Source: an uncultured Lachnospiraceae bacterium (GTDB taxonomy: Bacteria; Bacillota; Clostridia; Lachnospirales; Lachnospiraceae). From it: 37,385 nucleotides of DNA. The position numbers were made by a program, and so were the translations under genes. Location of the stretch: contig CAMXQE010000037.1 in NCBI GenBank assembly GCA_947246015.1, positions 1 to 37,385 of the forward strand, in the 5' to 3' direction. A model generated the notes under the pieces. It had not been told where the DNA came from. It did not search any database and saw only the letters and a program-made list of their open reading frames with translations. This document shows positions 1-6,980 of this stretch, one piece after another; positions within the stretch are counted from its first letter, which is position 1, and every line of letters begins with the position of its first letter.

Positions 1-101
1 ATGAATTTACGGAAGCGCAGCAGCCGGAAATTTATCTGCCGAGGAGGGTGCGGGCAGTGCGGTTACGGAACTGGAATCAGGGAGGTACGAGTGGTGAGTG
101 A
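1..101 (+). CDS. rnfC: RnfC C-terminus (5' truncated by window edge)
   Basis: Only the last 32 codons are present, read in the third frame and ending at TGA 99-101. The tail is short, basic and of low complexity, as is usual for the poorly conserved end of RnfC, the NADH-binding Fe-S subunit of the Rnf ferredoxin:NAD+ oxidoreductase. The assignment rests on position, since rnfC precedes rnfD in the standard clostridial rnfCDGEAB order. The frame overlaps the start of rnfD by 8 bases, which implies translational coupling. No RnfC catalytic or Fe-S motif lies inside the window, so this is inference from synteny. Confidence 0.6.
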   Translation, partial: EFTEAQQPEIYLPRRVRAVRLRNWNQGGTSGE

Positions 102-1029
102 TTTAATGAGAGTGTCTTCCAATCCCCATGTGCGGTCTAAGGTGACGACCGGCAGCATTATGCTGGCAGTCGTGGTTGCGCTGCTTCCGGCGGCAGGCTT
201 TGGCATATTTAATTTCGGATTGGATGCGCTGATATTGATTGTAGTGACAGTGGCAGCTACTGTTTTTACGGAGTATGCGTATGAGAAACTGATGGGTAAG
301 AAGGTGACGATAGGGGATTATTCGGCGGTCGTTACCGGGCTTTTGCTGGCTTTGAACCTGCCTTCCAGCGCTCCCTGGTGGATTGGGGCAGTGGGCGGTG
401 TGTTTGCCATTCTGGTAGTGAAGATGCTGTTCGGCGGACTGGGCCAGAATTTCATGAATCCGGCATTGGCGGCGCGGTGCTTCCTTTTGATTTCTTTTAC
501 GTCCATCATGACGAATTTCGATTGTGATACATATACGGGCGCAACTCCCCTGGCGGCTCTAAAGAGCGGTGAGAGCGTGAATGTTCTGGATATGGTAATC
601 GGAAGGACAGCGGGAACCATCGGCGAGACTTCCATGATAGCGATTGTAATCGGAGCCGGTTTTTTGATTCTGCTGGGAGTCATCGACCTGCGTATTCCGG
701 GGAGCTATATTATCAGTTTTGTGATTTTCATCTGTCTGTTCGGCGGCCATGGGGTGGATGCCGCCTATATCAGCGCCCATTTGGCGGGCGGCGGCCTGAT
801 GCTGGGAGCTTTTTTCATGGCGACGGACTATGTGACCAGACCGATTACGAAAGTGGGACAGTATGTGTTCGGTATCCTGCTGGGTATCCTGACCGGAATT
901 TTCCGTATTTTCGGGCCTTCCGCAGAGGGTGTCTCTTATGCGATTATCATAGGCAATCTGTTGGTGCCTTTGATTGAGAAAGCGACCCTTCCGGTGGCAT
1001 TCGGCACCAAAGGAGGGAAGCGCGCATGA
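94..1029 (+). CDS. rnfD: Rnf electron transport complex subunit RnfD
   Basis: RnfD is an integral membrane subunit of the Rnf complex, which couples electron transfer from ferredoxin to NAD+ with export of Na+ or H+. The product has many hydrophobic segments and carries the covalent-FMN motif TGAT (S/T-G-A-T family), with the acceptor threonine at about residue 151. The GTG at 94 is chosen because GGAGG at 81-85 sits 8 bases upstream; the GTG at 91 is also possible. The in-frame ATG at position 1 is not credible because it lies inside the rnfC tail. The stop overlaps the rnfG start as ATGA. Length of about 311 residues fits the family. The flavin would be attached by the ApbE protein encoded at 4474-5481. 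Confidence 0.95.
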   Translation: MSDLMRVSSNPHVRSKVTTGSIMLAVVVALLPAAGFGIFNFGLDALILIVVTVAATVFTEYAYEKLMGKKVTIGDYSAVVTGLLLALNLPSSAPWWIGAVGGVFAILVVKMLFGGLGQNFMNPALAARCFLLISFTSIMTNFDCDTYTGATPLAALKSGESVNVLDMVIGRTAGTIGETSMIAIVIGAGFLILLGVIDLRIPGSYIISFVIFICLFGGHGVDAAYISAHLAGGGLMLGAFFMATDYVTRPITKVGQYVFGILLGILTGIFRIFGPSAEGVSYAIIIGNLLVPLIEKATLPVAFGTKGGKRA

Positions 1030-1679
1030 ATAACGATATAAAGAATATGATAAAGGATTCGCTGGTCTTATTTGCGATTACCCTGATAGCGGGGCTCATT
1101 CTGGGAGTGGTGTATCAGGTGACGAAGGAGCCGATTGCGGCGCAGCAGGAAAAGGCAAAGCAGGAGGCATGTAAGGAAGTGTTTGCGGATGCAGCAGGCT
1201 TCGAGGAGGCTGCAGGGCAGGCCGGGGAAGAAAATACGGCAGGTGAATACAATACTCCTTTAGATGCTTCCTGGACGGAGCAGGGTTTTTCAGGCGTGGA
1301 TATAGGGGAAACACTGATTGCGAAAGATGCCGGCGGGAATACGCTGGGATATGTGATTACGGTGATTGACCATGAGGGATATGGCGGTGACATCAGCTTT
1401 ATGATGGGAGTCAGGAATGACGGAACCCTGAACGGCATATCTTTGCTGTCCATATCGGAAACGGCAGGTTTGGGGATGCGTGCGGAAGAAGTATTGAAAC
1501 CCCAGTTTGCACAGAAGAATGTGGAGCGTTTTGAATATGTGAAGGGGAATGCCGTGGCGGAGAATCAGATTGATGCCATCAGCGGCGCTACGATTACGAC
1601 CAATGCGGTGACGAACGGCGTCAATGCAGGGCTGCATTATTTCCATACAGTGTTGGGAGGAGGGAACGGCAATGACTAA
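1026..1679 (+). CDS. rnfG: Rnf complex subunit RnfG (FMN-binding)
   Basis: RnfG is the membrane-anchored extracytoplasmic flavoprotein subunit of Rnf. One N-terminal membrane helix (residues about 11-31) is followed by a soluble FMN-binding domain. The flavinylation motif SGAT is at residues 186-189, with Thr189 the expected acceptor of FMN-phosphate. There is an acidic, Gly/Ala-rich low-complexity stretch around residues 55-75, typical of a variable loop. The start overlaps the rnfD stop (ATGA), and the stop overlaps the rnfE start by 8 bases. Length 217 aa is normal. Confidence 0.95.
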   Translation: MNNDIKNMIKDSLVLFAITLIAGLILGVVYQVTKEPIAAQQEKAKQEACKEVFADAAGFEEAAGQAGEENTAGEYNTPLDASWTEQGFSGVDIGETLIAKDAGGNTLGYVITVIDHEGYGGDISFMMGVRNDGTLNGISLLSISETAGLGMRAEEVLKPQFAQKNVERFEYVKGNAVAENQIDAISGATITTNAVTNGVNAGLHYFHTVLGGGNGND

Positions 1680-2439
1680 TAACAGCAAAAGCGACAGCTC
1701 CATGGAACGGCTGTATAACGGGCTGGTAAAGGAAAATCCTACTTTTGTGCTGATGCTGGGCATGTGTCCTACGCTTGCGGTAACCACTTCGGCCATGAAC
1801 GGGCTTGGCATGGGGCTGACAACCATGGTGGTGCTGGCGCTCAGCAATATGATTATTTCCCTGTTAAGGAATATCGTTCCGGATAAGGTGAGGATTCCGG
1901 CGTTCATCGTAGTCATAGCTTCTTTCGTGACGATGGTGGAACTTCTGCTGGAAGGGTTTATTCCGGCCCTCTATGATGCTTTGGGATTATATATTCCTTT
2001 GATTGTGGTGAATTGTATTATTTTAGGAAGGGCGGAGTCCTATGCTTCCAAAAATCCGGTGATTCCTTCTTTATTTGACGGAATCGGAATGGGGCTTGGA
2101 TTTTCCTTCGCCCTGACCTGCATCGGTGCGGTGCGGGAATTAATCGGCGCAGGAGAAATCTTCGGGTTTCATATCATGCCGGATGCTTATGTGCCCTGTG
2201 CGATTTTCATCATGGCTCCCGGAGCGTTCTTCGTACTGGCGGCGCTCACGGCTATCCAGAACAAAATCCGGATGAATGGAGAGAAAAAGGGCAGGGATAT
2301 GTCAAAGATACAGTCCGGATGCAATGAAGACTGTATGAACTGCGCGGATAAGGGATGCAGCCATAGATTTTACGGGGCTTCCGACGGCGCGGGAAGTAAG
2401 AACGAAACGGTAAAAGCAGGCGGAAAGGAGCGTGAGTAG
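1672..2439 (+). CDS. rnfE: Rnf complex subunit RnfE with Cys-rich C-terminal tail
   Basis: RnfE is a polytopic membrane subunit of Rnf, homologous to RnfA and NqrD, and forms part of the ion/electron path. The start is ATG 1672, with GGAGGAGGG just upstream; it overlaps the rnfG stop. The core (about 205 residues) contains the family segment NPTFVLMLGMCP and ends in the usual last helix. Beyond it the protein carries about 45 extra soluble residues with Cys217, Cys221, Cys224 and Cys229 (C-x3-C-x2-C-x4-C) followed by a His. That pattern could bind a metal or Fe-S cluster. The extension is not part of the minimal RnfE fold, and its role is unknown. Confidence 0.93.
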   Translation: MTNNSKSDSSMERLYNGLVKENPTFVLMLGMCPTLAVTTSAMNGLGMGLTTMVVLALSNMIISLLRNIVPDKVRIPAFIVVIASFVTMVELLLEGFIPALYDALGLYIPLIVVNCIILGRAESYASKNPVIPSLFDGIGMGLGFSFALTCIGAVRELIGAGEIFGFHIMPDAYVPCAIFIMAPGAFFVLAALTAIQNKIRMNGEKKGRDMSKIQSGCNEDCMNCADKGCSHRFYGASDGAGSKNETVKAGGKERE

Positions 2440-2440
2440 G

Positions 2441-3019
2441 ATGGTGAAGGAATTATTAATCATATTAATCAGTTCTTCGCTGGTGAATAATGTGGTGCTG
2501 AGCCAGTTTCTGGGGCTGTGTCCTTTCCTCGGAGTATCGAAAAAGACGAATACGGCGGCAGGTATGGGTGTGGCAGTTATCTTTGTCATAACGCTGGCAT
2601 CTGCGGTAGCAGGGGTAATTTATAAATTCGTACTGGAGAAACTGGGCATTACCTATCTTCAGACAATTGTATTCATTTTGGTAATAGCGGCGCTGGTACA
2701 GTTTGTGGAGATGTTTTTAAAGAAATTCATGCCGTCGCTCTATCAGGCGCTTGGCGTTTACCTTCCGTTGATTACGACGAACTGTGCGGTGCTTGGAATT
2801 GCTTTGACAAATGTGCAGAAGAAGTACGGGATTCTGACAGGTATTGTCAACGGATTTGCAACGGCGGTCGGTTTTACCGTTTCCATTATTATATTGGCTG
2901 GTATCCGTGAGAAGATGGAATATAACGATATACCCGAATCCTTTAAGGGAATGCCCATCGTGCTTGTTACGGCAGGGTTGATGGCAATTGCATTCTGCGG
3001 ATTTTCGGGATTGTTGTAG
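2441..3019 (+). CDS. rnfA: Rnf complex subunit RnfA
   Basis: RnfA is a six-helix membrane subunit of Rnf that packs pseudo-symmetrically against RnfE; in solved Rnf/Nqr structures the pair binds a [2Fe-2S] cluster within the membrane. The N-terminal signature (…SSLVNNVVLSQFLGLCPFLGVS) with its conserved Cys, and the inverted repeat-like segment LGVYLPLITTNCAVLG with a second Cys, are both visible. ATG 2441 is preferred over GTG 2432 because the AGGAG at 2426-2430 is 10 bases from the ATG but only 1 from the GTG, and because the family starts M-x-K-E-L-L. It begins 1 base after the rnfE stop. Confidence 0.95.
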   Translation: MVKELLIILISSSLVNNVVLSQFLGLCPFLGVSKKTNTAAGMGVAVIFVITLASAVAGVIYKFVLEKLGITYLQTIVFILVIAALVQFVEMFLKKFMPSLYQALGVYLPLITTNCAVLGIALTNVQKKYGILTGIVNGFATAVGFTVSIIILAGIREKMEYNDIPESFKGMPIVLVTAGLMAIAFCGFSGLL

Positions 3020-3031
3020 GAGGTGGATGGA

Positions 3032-3829
3032 ATGAGTGTGACAGGAGTAGTGACAGCCACCGCCATCGTGGGAGGCGTGGGACTTTTTATAGGATTATTT
3101 TTAGGTCTTGCGGCCATCAAATTCAAGGTGGAAGTGGATGAAAGGGAAGAAGCGGTTTTAAATGCCCTGCCCGGCAATAATTGCGGCGGCTGCGGTTATC
3201 CGGGATGTTCCGGTCTGGCAGCGGCGATTGCGAAAGGTGAAGCGCCGGTCAATGCCTGTCCGGTAGGCGGGGAGCCGGTCGGAAAGGTGATTGCCGGTAT
3301 CATGGGCGTGGAAGCCGGGGAATCGGTACGTCAGGTAGCTTTTGTAAAATGCCAGGGCGACTGCGAAAAAGCGAACGTAGATTATGAATATCATGGAATC
3401 GAAGACTGCCGTATGCTGTCCTTCGTGCCGAACGGAGGAGCGAAGTCCTGTAACTACGGCTGCCTGGGCTATGGAAGCTGTGTAAAGGCATGTCCTTTTG
3501 ATGCAATCCATGTGGTGAACGGTGTTGCGGTCGTGGATAAGGAGGCATGTAAAGCCTGTGGCAAATGTGTGGAGGTATGTCCGAAACACCTGATTGAGCT
3601 GGTTCCTTATGAGGCAAAGTATGCGGTATCCTGCAGTTCTAAGGATAAGGGACCGGTGGTAATGAAAGCCTGTACAGCAGGATGCATCGGATGTCAGCTC
3701 TGTAAAAAGAACTGTCCGGAGGGAGCAGTGGAAGTGACGGAGTTTTTGGCAAAGATTGACTATGAGAAGTGCAGCGGGTGCGGAACCTGCGTGGAGAAGT
3801 GCCCGAAGAAAGCGATTGTGGGGCATTGA
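3032..3829 (+). CDS. rnfB: Rnf complex subunit RnfB, multi-[4Fe-4S] ferredoxin-type
   Basis: RnfB is the subunit that accepts electrons from soluble ferredoxin. An N-terminal membrane helix (about residues 5-27) is followed by the RnfB-specific cluster site Cys51-x2-Cys54-x4-Cys59-x16-Cys76. Further on come a CxxxCxxxxxCxxxC-type site, CKACGKCVEVCP, CTAGCIGCQLCKKNCP and CSGCGTCVEKCP, giving several ferredoxin-like [4Fe-4S] sites. This many-cluster form is typical of clostridial RnfB; proteobacterial versions carry fewer. ATG 3032 is chosen with AGGAGG at 3018-3023. It is the last gene of the operon and is followed by a strong terminator hairpin. Confidence 0.95.
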   Translation: MSVTGVVTATAIVGGVGLFIGLFLGLAAIKFKVEVDEREEAVLNALPGNNCGGCGYPGCSGLAAAIAKGEAPVNACPVGGEPVGKVIAGIMGVEAGESVRQVAFVKCQGDCEKANVDYEYHGIEDCRMLSFVPNGGAKSCNYGCLGYGSCVKACPFDAIHVVNGVAVVDKEACKACGKCVEVCPKHLIELVPYEAKYAVSCSSKDKGPVVMKACTAGCIGCQLCKKNCPEGAVEVTEFLAKIDYEKCSGCGTCVEKCPKKAIVGH

Positions 3830-3883
3830 GTATCACAGGTATGAATATGGAATCATGTAGATAAAAACAGTATAGTGAGAGAG

Positions 3884-3931
3884 CAGCAGCCCAGCCCTCC
3901 ATGGAAACCGGAGGATGGGCTGCTGTTTATT
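3884..3931 (+). terminator. Rho-independent terminator of the rnf operon
   Basis: A long GC-rich stem (arm 3884-3900 pairing with 3910-3925, about 15 of 17 positions paired, loop of about 9) is followed by TTTATT. It sits 55 bases after the rnfB stop. Confidence 0.85.
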
Positions 3932-4055
3932 CCCGCGAGCAACGAGCCAAGTGTCTGCAGCATTTGGCGACTGCCGCGAGGGTCAAATACCCCGCCCCTT
4001 GGGGCGTTTCAAATTTGATGCCTCGCTGCTTGCGGCGGGGTTTTTGACTCTCACG
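3931..4055. repeat. Palindromic intergenic repeat, copy 1
   Basis: A leading block CCCGCGAGCAACGAG (3932-3946) is followed by TGCCGCGAGGGTCAA (3972-3986), then CCCCGCC. The segment 3978-3995 is an imperfect inverted repeat with 4034-4051 (GGCGGGGTTTTTGACTC), so the element folds as a large hairpin. A diverged copy with the same order of blocks is at 10783-10882. Neither copy is coding. The element lies between the rnf terminator and the gene at 4074. Confidence 0.7.
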
Positions 4056-4073
4056 GGCAACGGGAGTGGTATC

Positions 4074-4466
4074 ATGGAAACTAAGATTTTAGAAGGCTGT
4101 TTGGGGGTTTCTTTCTTTTTTATGCTGCTGATGGGGGTCTACATTGTTATGGAAGCAGAGATGTATTGTAAATTCCCTCATGTTTTAAGTGATATAGACC
4201 GGACTAAGGATGTCGTTTCGGATGAAGAAGCAGCGGAAGCAGCGGCGAAAGCGTTTTTGGACGCGTTGGAGGGAAAATGGGGACTGGACCGGACGATTGA
4301 ATATGAGGCAGAGATTACATTTGATGAAGAGCATTATGAATGGAGAGTCTGGTATCTGCCGAAAGGAATAGACAGGGATTCATTATCCGGTCTGCTTGCC
4401 ATGCATAAGGGCAGGTATGTCGATATCAGGAGGGATTATGGAGTGGTAGTTGACTGCGGCTGGTAG
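4074..4466 (+). CDS. Small membrane-anchored protein of unknown function
   Basis: A 130-residue product with one N-terminal hydrophobic segment (about residues 8-28) and a soluble, acidic C-terminal domain. The reading frame is open upstream to 3915, but that part runs through a terminator and a repeat, so ATG 4074 is chosen, with a weak GGGAG upstream. The soluble part alternates charged and aromatic residues (EWRVWYLP … YGVVVDCGW), which recalls NTF2-like/YbbC-type small domains; that resemblance is only an impression. It converges on apbE with a 7-base gap. Confidence 0.6.
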   Translation: METKILEGCLGVSFFFMLLMGVYIVMEAEMYCKFPHVLSDIDRTKDVVSDEEAAEAAAKAFLDALEGKWGLDRTIEYEAEITFDEEHYEWRVWYLPKGIDRDSLSGLLAMHKGRYVDIRRDYGVVVDCGW

Positions 4467-4473
4467 AAAGAGT

Positions 4474-5481
4474 TTAGTCCCATGAGGAAGGAAATCCGCC
4501 GGAACGCAGGATTTCACCATCGGAAGTAATGAAAATGGCTTCCGTATCCGGCAGGGATTCGATGAGTGCCATTCCTTTTTCCGCACCGAGGATAAAGCAG
4601 GCGGTAGACAGAGCGTCGCCTTCCATGGAAGAGGCACACAGAACCGTGACTTCAGACAGGTCATTCCAAACTGGATAACCTGTTTCGGTATCAAGGATAT
4701 GATGATAGATTTGGCCGTCTTTTTCAAAATATCGTTCGTAGTTGCCGGAAGAAACCACGGACTGATTCGTGACCGGAAGGGTATAGGCTGTGGTGCCGGC
4801 GGGCGCGAAGGGCTCCTGTATGCCGACTTTAAACGGGGAGCCATCCGGCTTGCTTCCGATGGCAAGGACATTGCCGCCTAAATTAATCAGTGCGCTGGTC
4901 ACGCCCTGGGAAACAAGGTATTCCTTTATGCAGTCCGCAATATAGCCCTTAGCGATGAAACCAAGGTCGAGTTCTGCGTAAGGGTCGTTCAATGCCGCCA
5001 GACTGCCGTCTATGGTGACAGCGCGGTAATCTACATGGGGCAGGGCCTTTGCCAGCGCTGCATCATCGGGCAGGGCGGCGGCCTCTGGACTGGTAAAATC
5101 CCACAGCCTGTTTACACTGCCGATGGTAGGGTCCACTTTTCCTTCGGTGAGTTCGGCGTAGGAAAGGGCGGCCCGCAGGAGCGTCAGGGTATCTTCATGC
5201 AGTTCGACCATACTGCCCTCCGCATGATTCAGCTTCCATACGTCGCTGTTTTCCTTTGTTTTGCTGAGCATATTTTCATAGGTTTCAGCGAGGGCAAAGC
5301 AATGGTCCAAAAGCGCTTCATCTGCGGTATCGTACAGGGTAATGCGGATTACGGTGTCGAAATAGAATCCCTGGCGGCTGACGGGTTCCGCGCTGCGGGT
5401 GCAGGCGGACATGGAAAGGGCTGTCAGGGAGAACAAAATAATAAGGAAATGTAAGGGGTGACAGTGGCGTGTCGGTTTCAT
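4474..5481 (-). CDS. apbE: FAD:protein FMN transferase (ApbE lipoprotein)
   Basis: ApbE transfers FMN from FAD onto threonine in S/T-G-A-T motifs; RnfD and RnfG encoded at 94-1679 are the obvious substrates. The 335-aa product begins with a lipoprotein signal peptide ending …SMSAC (Cys27), so it should act on the outer face of the membrane. Family motifs seen are NLGGNVLAIG, HHILDTETGYP (metal/FAD-binding region) and DALSTACFILG. The ATG at 5479-5481 has AAGGA 9 bases upstream. The gene faces the rnf operon from the opposite strand, so it is probably transcribed separately. Confidence 0.93.
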   Translation of the reverse strand: MKPTRHCHPLHFLIILFSLTALSMSACTRSAEPVSRQGFYFDTVIRITLYDTADEALLDHCFALAETYENMLSKTKENSDVWKLNHAEGSMVELHEDTLTLLRAALSYAELTEGKVDPTIGSVNRLWDFTSPEAAALPDDAALAKALPHVDYRAVTIDGSLAALNDPYAELDLGFIAKGYIADCIKEYLVSQGVTSALINLGGNVLAIGSKPDGSPFKVGIQEPFAPAGTTAYTLPVTNQSVVSSGNYERYFEKDGQIYHHILDTETGYPVWNDLSEVTVLCASSMEGDALSTACFILGAEKGMALIESLPDTEAIFITSDGEILRSGGFPSSWD

Positions 5482-5524
5482 GGAAGCGGCTCCTTTTTTG
5501 CTTTTTCGGTTTATGAATATTCTC

Positions 5525-5553
5525 AGTATAGCAAAGATTGTGTTACGATAAAA
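5525..5553 (-). promoter_or_regulatory. Candidate apbE promoter
   Basis: Read on the minus strand: an extended -10 TGCTATACT (hexamer at 5525-5530) lies 17 bases from a weak -35 TTTTAT (5548-5553). It is 44 bases upstream of the apbE start. Confidence 0.4.
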
Positions 5554-5559
5554 GCCCTT

Positions 5560-5635
5560 TCACACATATGGCTGTAGGTGCGGGTATCTTTGAACCAAGA
5601 CCGGCATCGCTGCAGTTGTAAAATTGCAGGAATTT
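5560..5635 (-). pseudogene. Short relic of a DDE transposase
   Basis: On the minus strand this stretch can be read as FYNCSDAGLGSK…, matching the second catalytic-Asp motif (IYCSDAGLGSE) of the intact transposase at 35803-37338. The plus-strand DNA around 5582-5615 also visibly aligns to 36666-36700 (shared CCGGCATC, CTGCAG and an AAGnCCGG block). No other part of the transposase is recognisable nearby, so this is a decayed fragment from an earlier insertion. The similarity fades by about 5560 and 5635; the limits are approximate. Confidence 0.6.
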
Positions 5636-5643
5636 GCTATAAT
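5616..5643 (+). promoter_or_regulatory. Promoter for the DUF3791/DUF3990 module
   Basis: TTGTAA at 5616-5621, a 16-base spacer, and TATAAT at 5638-5643 with an extended TGC before it. It lies about 150 bases upstream of the first gene and overlaps the edge of the transposase relic. The 5482-5794 gap otherwise holds the apbE promoter and the relic; no further gene is seen. Confidence 0.6.
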
Positions 5644-5794
5644 AAAAATAGAAAAGATTACAGATAAGTTACAGAAAATGCAGTAAGGAAACACAAGAGA
5701 AAAGGCTGTATTGGAAATCGGATTTGGAATTGGGGAAAATGTTGCTGTTGGTATCAACAGAGTCAGACTATGAAAAGCAACCGGGAGGGCTGAT

Positions 5795-6013
5795 ATGACT
5801 AGAACTGATAATGTATTAAATATGCAAATAACGATAGCCAACTGTATGAAGCAGGAATGGAATATTGGTTTTGAAAAGGTCAGCGACCTATTGGATAAAT
5901 ATGATTTGCTCTCCTATATTGATACTTGTTATGAAGCATATAATTCTATGGGAATAAAAGGTATTTTACAGGATTTGAAATCATATATGGATGCGATAGA
6001 GGAGGCTGGTTGA
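5795..6013 (+). CDS. DUF3791 family small protein (putative antitoxin)
   Basis: A 72-residue acidic helical protein. The pattern …VSDLLDKYDLLSYIDTCYE… followed by a Gly-Ile-containing helix fits the DUF3791 family, whose members commonly sit directly upstream of DUF3990 genes. CGGGAGGG lies upstream of ATG 5795. Its stop overlaps the next start (TTGA). It is inferred to be the partner or antitoxin of the downstream ART-like protein; this has not been shown for this gene. The module is noticeably more AT-rich than rnf and leuS on either side. Confidence 0.75.
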   Translation: MTRTDNVLNMQITIANCMKQEWNIGFEKVSDLLDKYDLLSYIDTCYEAYNSMGIKGILQDLKSYMDAIEEAG

Positions 6014-6585
6014 AAGTGAAAGATTTATTTCATGGAACAGTTTATGATATTGATGAAATTGATGTGACGAGAGGTAAAGGGTATAAGGATTTTGGAAAGG
6101 GATTTTACGCTACATCGGTAAAAAGGCATGCGGAAAATATTGCCAGAAGGAACAAACACATTTTTGAGGTGAGAGAAGCAAAAATACATCAAAGAAATCC
6201 AAAGTATAAAACAAAAGAATATCGGGCATACCGGTATAATTTGGAGTTTGATGACAGTTGTATTGATAAGTCAAATGATTTGAAAGTGAAAGTATTTAAG
6301 GAGGCAAATCGTGAATGGGTAAGATTCATTTTAAAGAACAGAGGTTCTGATAGCAGCGTTCATGATTATGATATCGTGATTGGACCAACGGCAGATGAAA
6401 ATACAGTTACGATTATCAATTCTTATAAGAAAGAGCTGGTTGCTGCCAATTATGCAGATGAGGTATTGGATGCTTTGGTAAAGGAACTGGAGCCGGAAAA
6501 CCTGCCAAAGCAATATTTTTTTGGAACAACAGCATCAATCCAAAAACTTCGTTTCAAAAATAACAGGAGGGAGATTGTAGGGTGA
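6010..6585 (+). CDS. DUF3990 family protein, ADP-ribosyltransferase-like (putative toxin)
   Basis: 191 residues. The N-terminus FHGTVYDIDEID, followed by KDFGKGFYATS and an AENIARR helix, matches the DUF3990 layout, which resembles ADP-ribosyltransferase folds (His-Gly strand, then a G-x-G-F-Y strand). The later segment DYDIVIGPTADENT is another hallmark of the family. The TTG at 6010 is used because GAGAGG lies 5 bases upstream and it overlaps the previous stop; GTG 6016 is an alternative. It is sandwiched between two small acidic proteins. A toxin role is inferred from family and context; NAD-binding activity has not been demonstrated here. Confidence 0.75.
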   Translation: MKVKDLFHGTVYDIDEIDVTRGKGYKDFGKGFYATSVKRHAENIARRNKHIFEVREAKIHQRNPKYKTKEYRAYRYNLEFDDSCIDKSNDLKVKVFKEANREWVRFILKNRGSDSSVHDYDIVIGPTADENTVTIINSYKKELVAANYADEVLDALVKELEPENLPKQYFFGTTASIQKLRFKNNRREIVG

Positions 6586-6824
6586 AAGCAACAAGTATTA
6601 ATATTAATAAATCAATACAGGCTCTTTCTGTTTATTTGGTATATCGTCTGAGCAGAGAAGAAAACTGTTCAAATGAGGATGCCCTAAAGAGACTGCTAAA
6701 AACGATGACATATGAATTACTGCAAGATGAGGAGTCTGGTTTATATGCAGAATCGCCAGAGTATGTATGGAGTATATTTCAGGATGAGCAAAACGGTGAT
6801 ATGGAGTCGTGGATGAAGGAATGA
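6582..6824 (+). CDS. Small acidic protein, third gene of the DUF3791/DUF3990 module
   Basis: 80 residues, GTG start overlapping the previous stop by 4 bases (GTGA), with AGGAGG at 6565-6570. It is acidic and probably helical, ending …YVWSIFQDEQNGDMESWM. Small proteins with this ending frequently accompany DUF3990 genes. It could be a second antitoxin or chaperone. No enzymatic motif is visible. Co-transcription with the two upstream genes is clear from the overlaps. Confidence 0.65.
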   Translation: MKATSININKSIQALSVYLVYRLSREENCSNEDALKRLLKTMTYELLQDEESGLYAESPEYVWSIFQDEQNGDMESWMKE

Positions 6825-6879
6825 TGGAAGACGAACACTCTTTTTATAAAGGGGTATTAAAGTGAAATTTGCATAAAAC

Positions 6880-6908
6880 TTGACAGAAAGCCCGAAAAAG
6901 TATAGAAT
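6880..6908 (+). promoter_or_regulatory. leuS promoter
   Basis: Perfect -35 TTGACA (6880-6885), 17-base spacer, -10 TAGAAT (6903-6908). Transcription would begin near 6915, leaving a leader of only about 65 bases before leuS, too short for a T-box. Confidence 0.7.
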
Positions 6909-6980
6909 TACTGGTGTTTTCAGATATATAGAATACCGGTGCAAAAAACGTACCGATCATATGATAAAGGAGCAGAAAAG

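Noticed and set aside
1..93. ATG at position 1 as the start of rnfD
   Set aside because: It lies in the rnfC tail in another frame, has no ribosome site in view, and adds a Cys/Arg-rich peptide not seen in RnfD; GTG 94 follows GGAGG.
3915..4073. Upstream extension of the small protein encoded at 4074
   Set aside because: The open frame crosses the rnf terminator stem and the palindromic repeat; composition is not that of a protein.
6500..6980. T-box riboswitch in front of leuS
   Set aside because: Coding sequence extends to 6824, and a consensus promoter lies at 6880-6908; no specifier or antiterminator element is seen.
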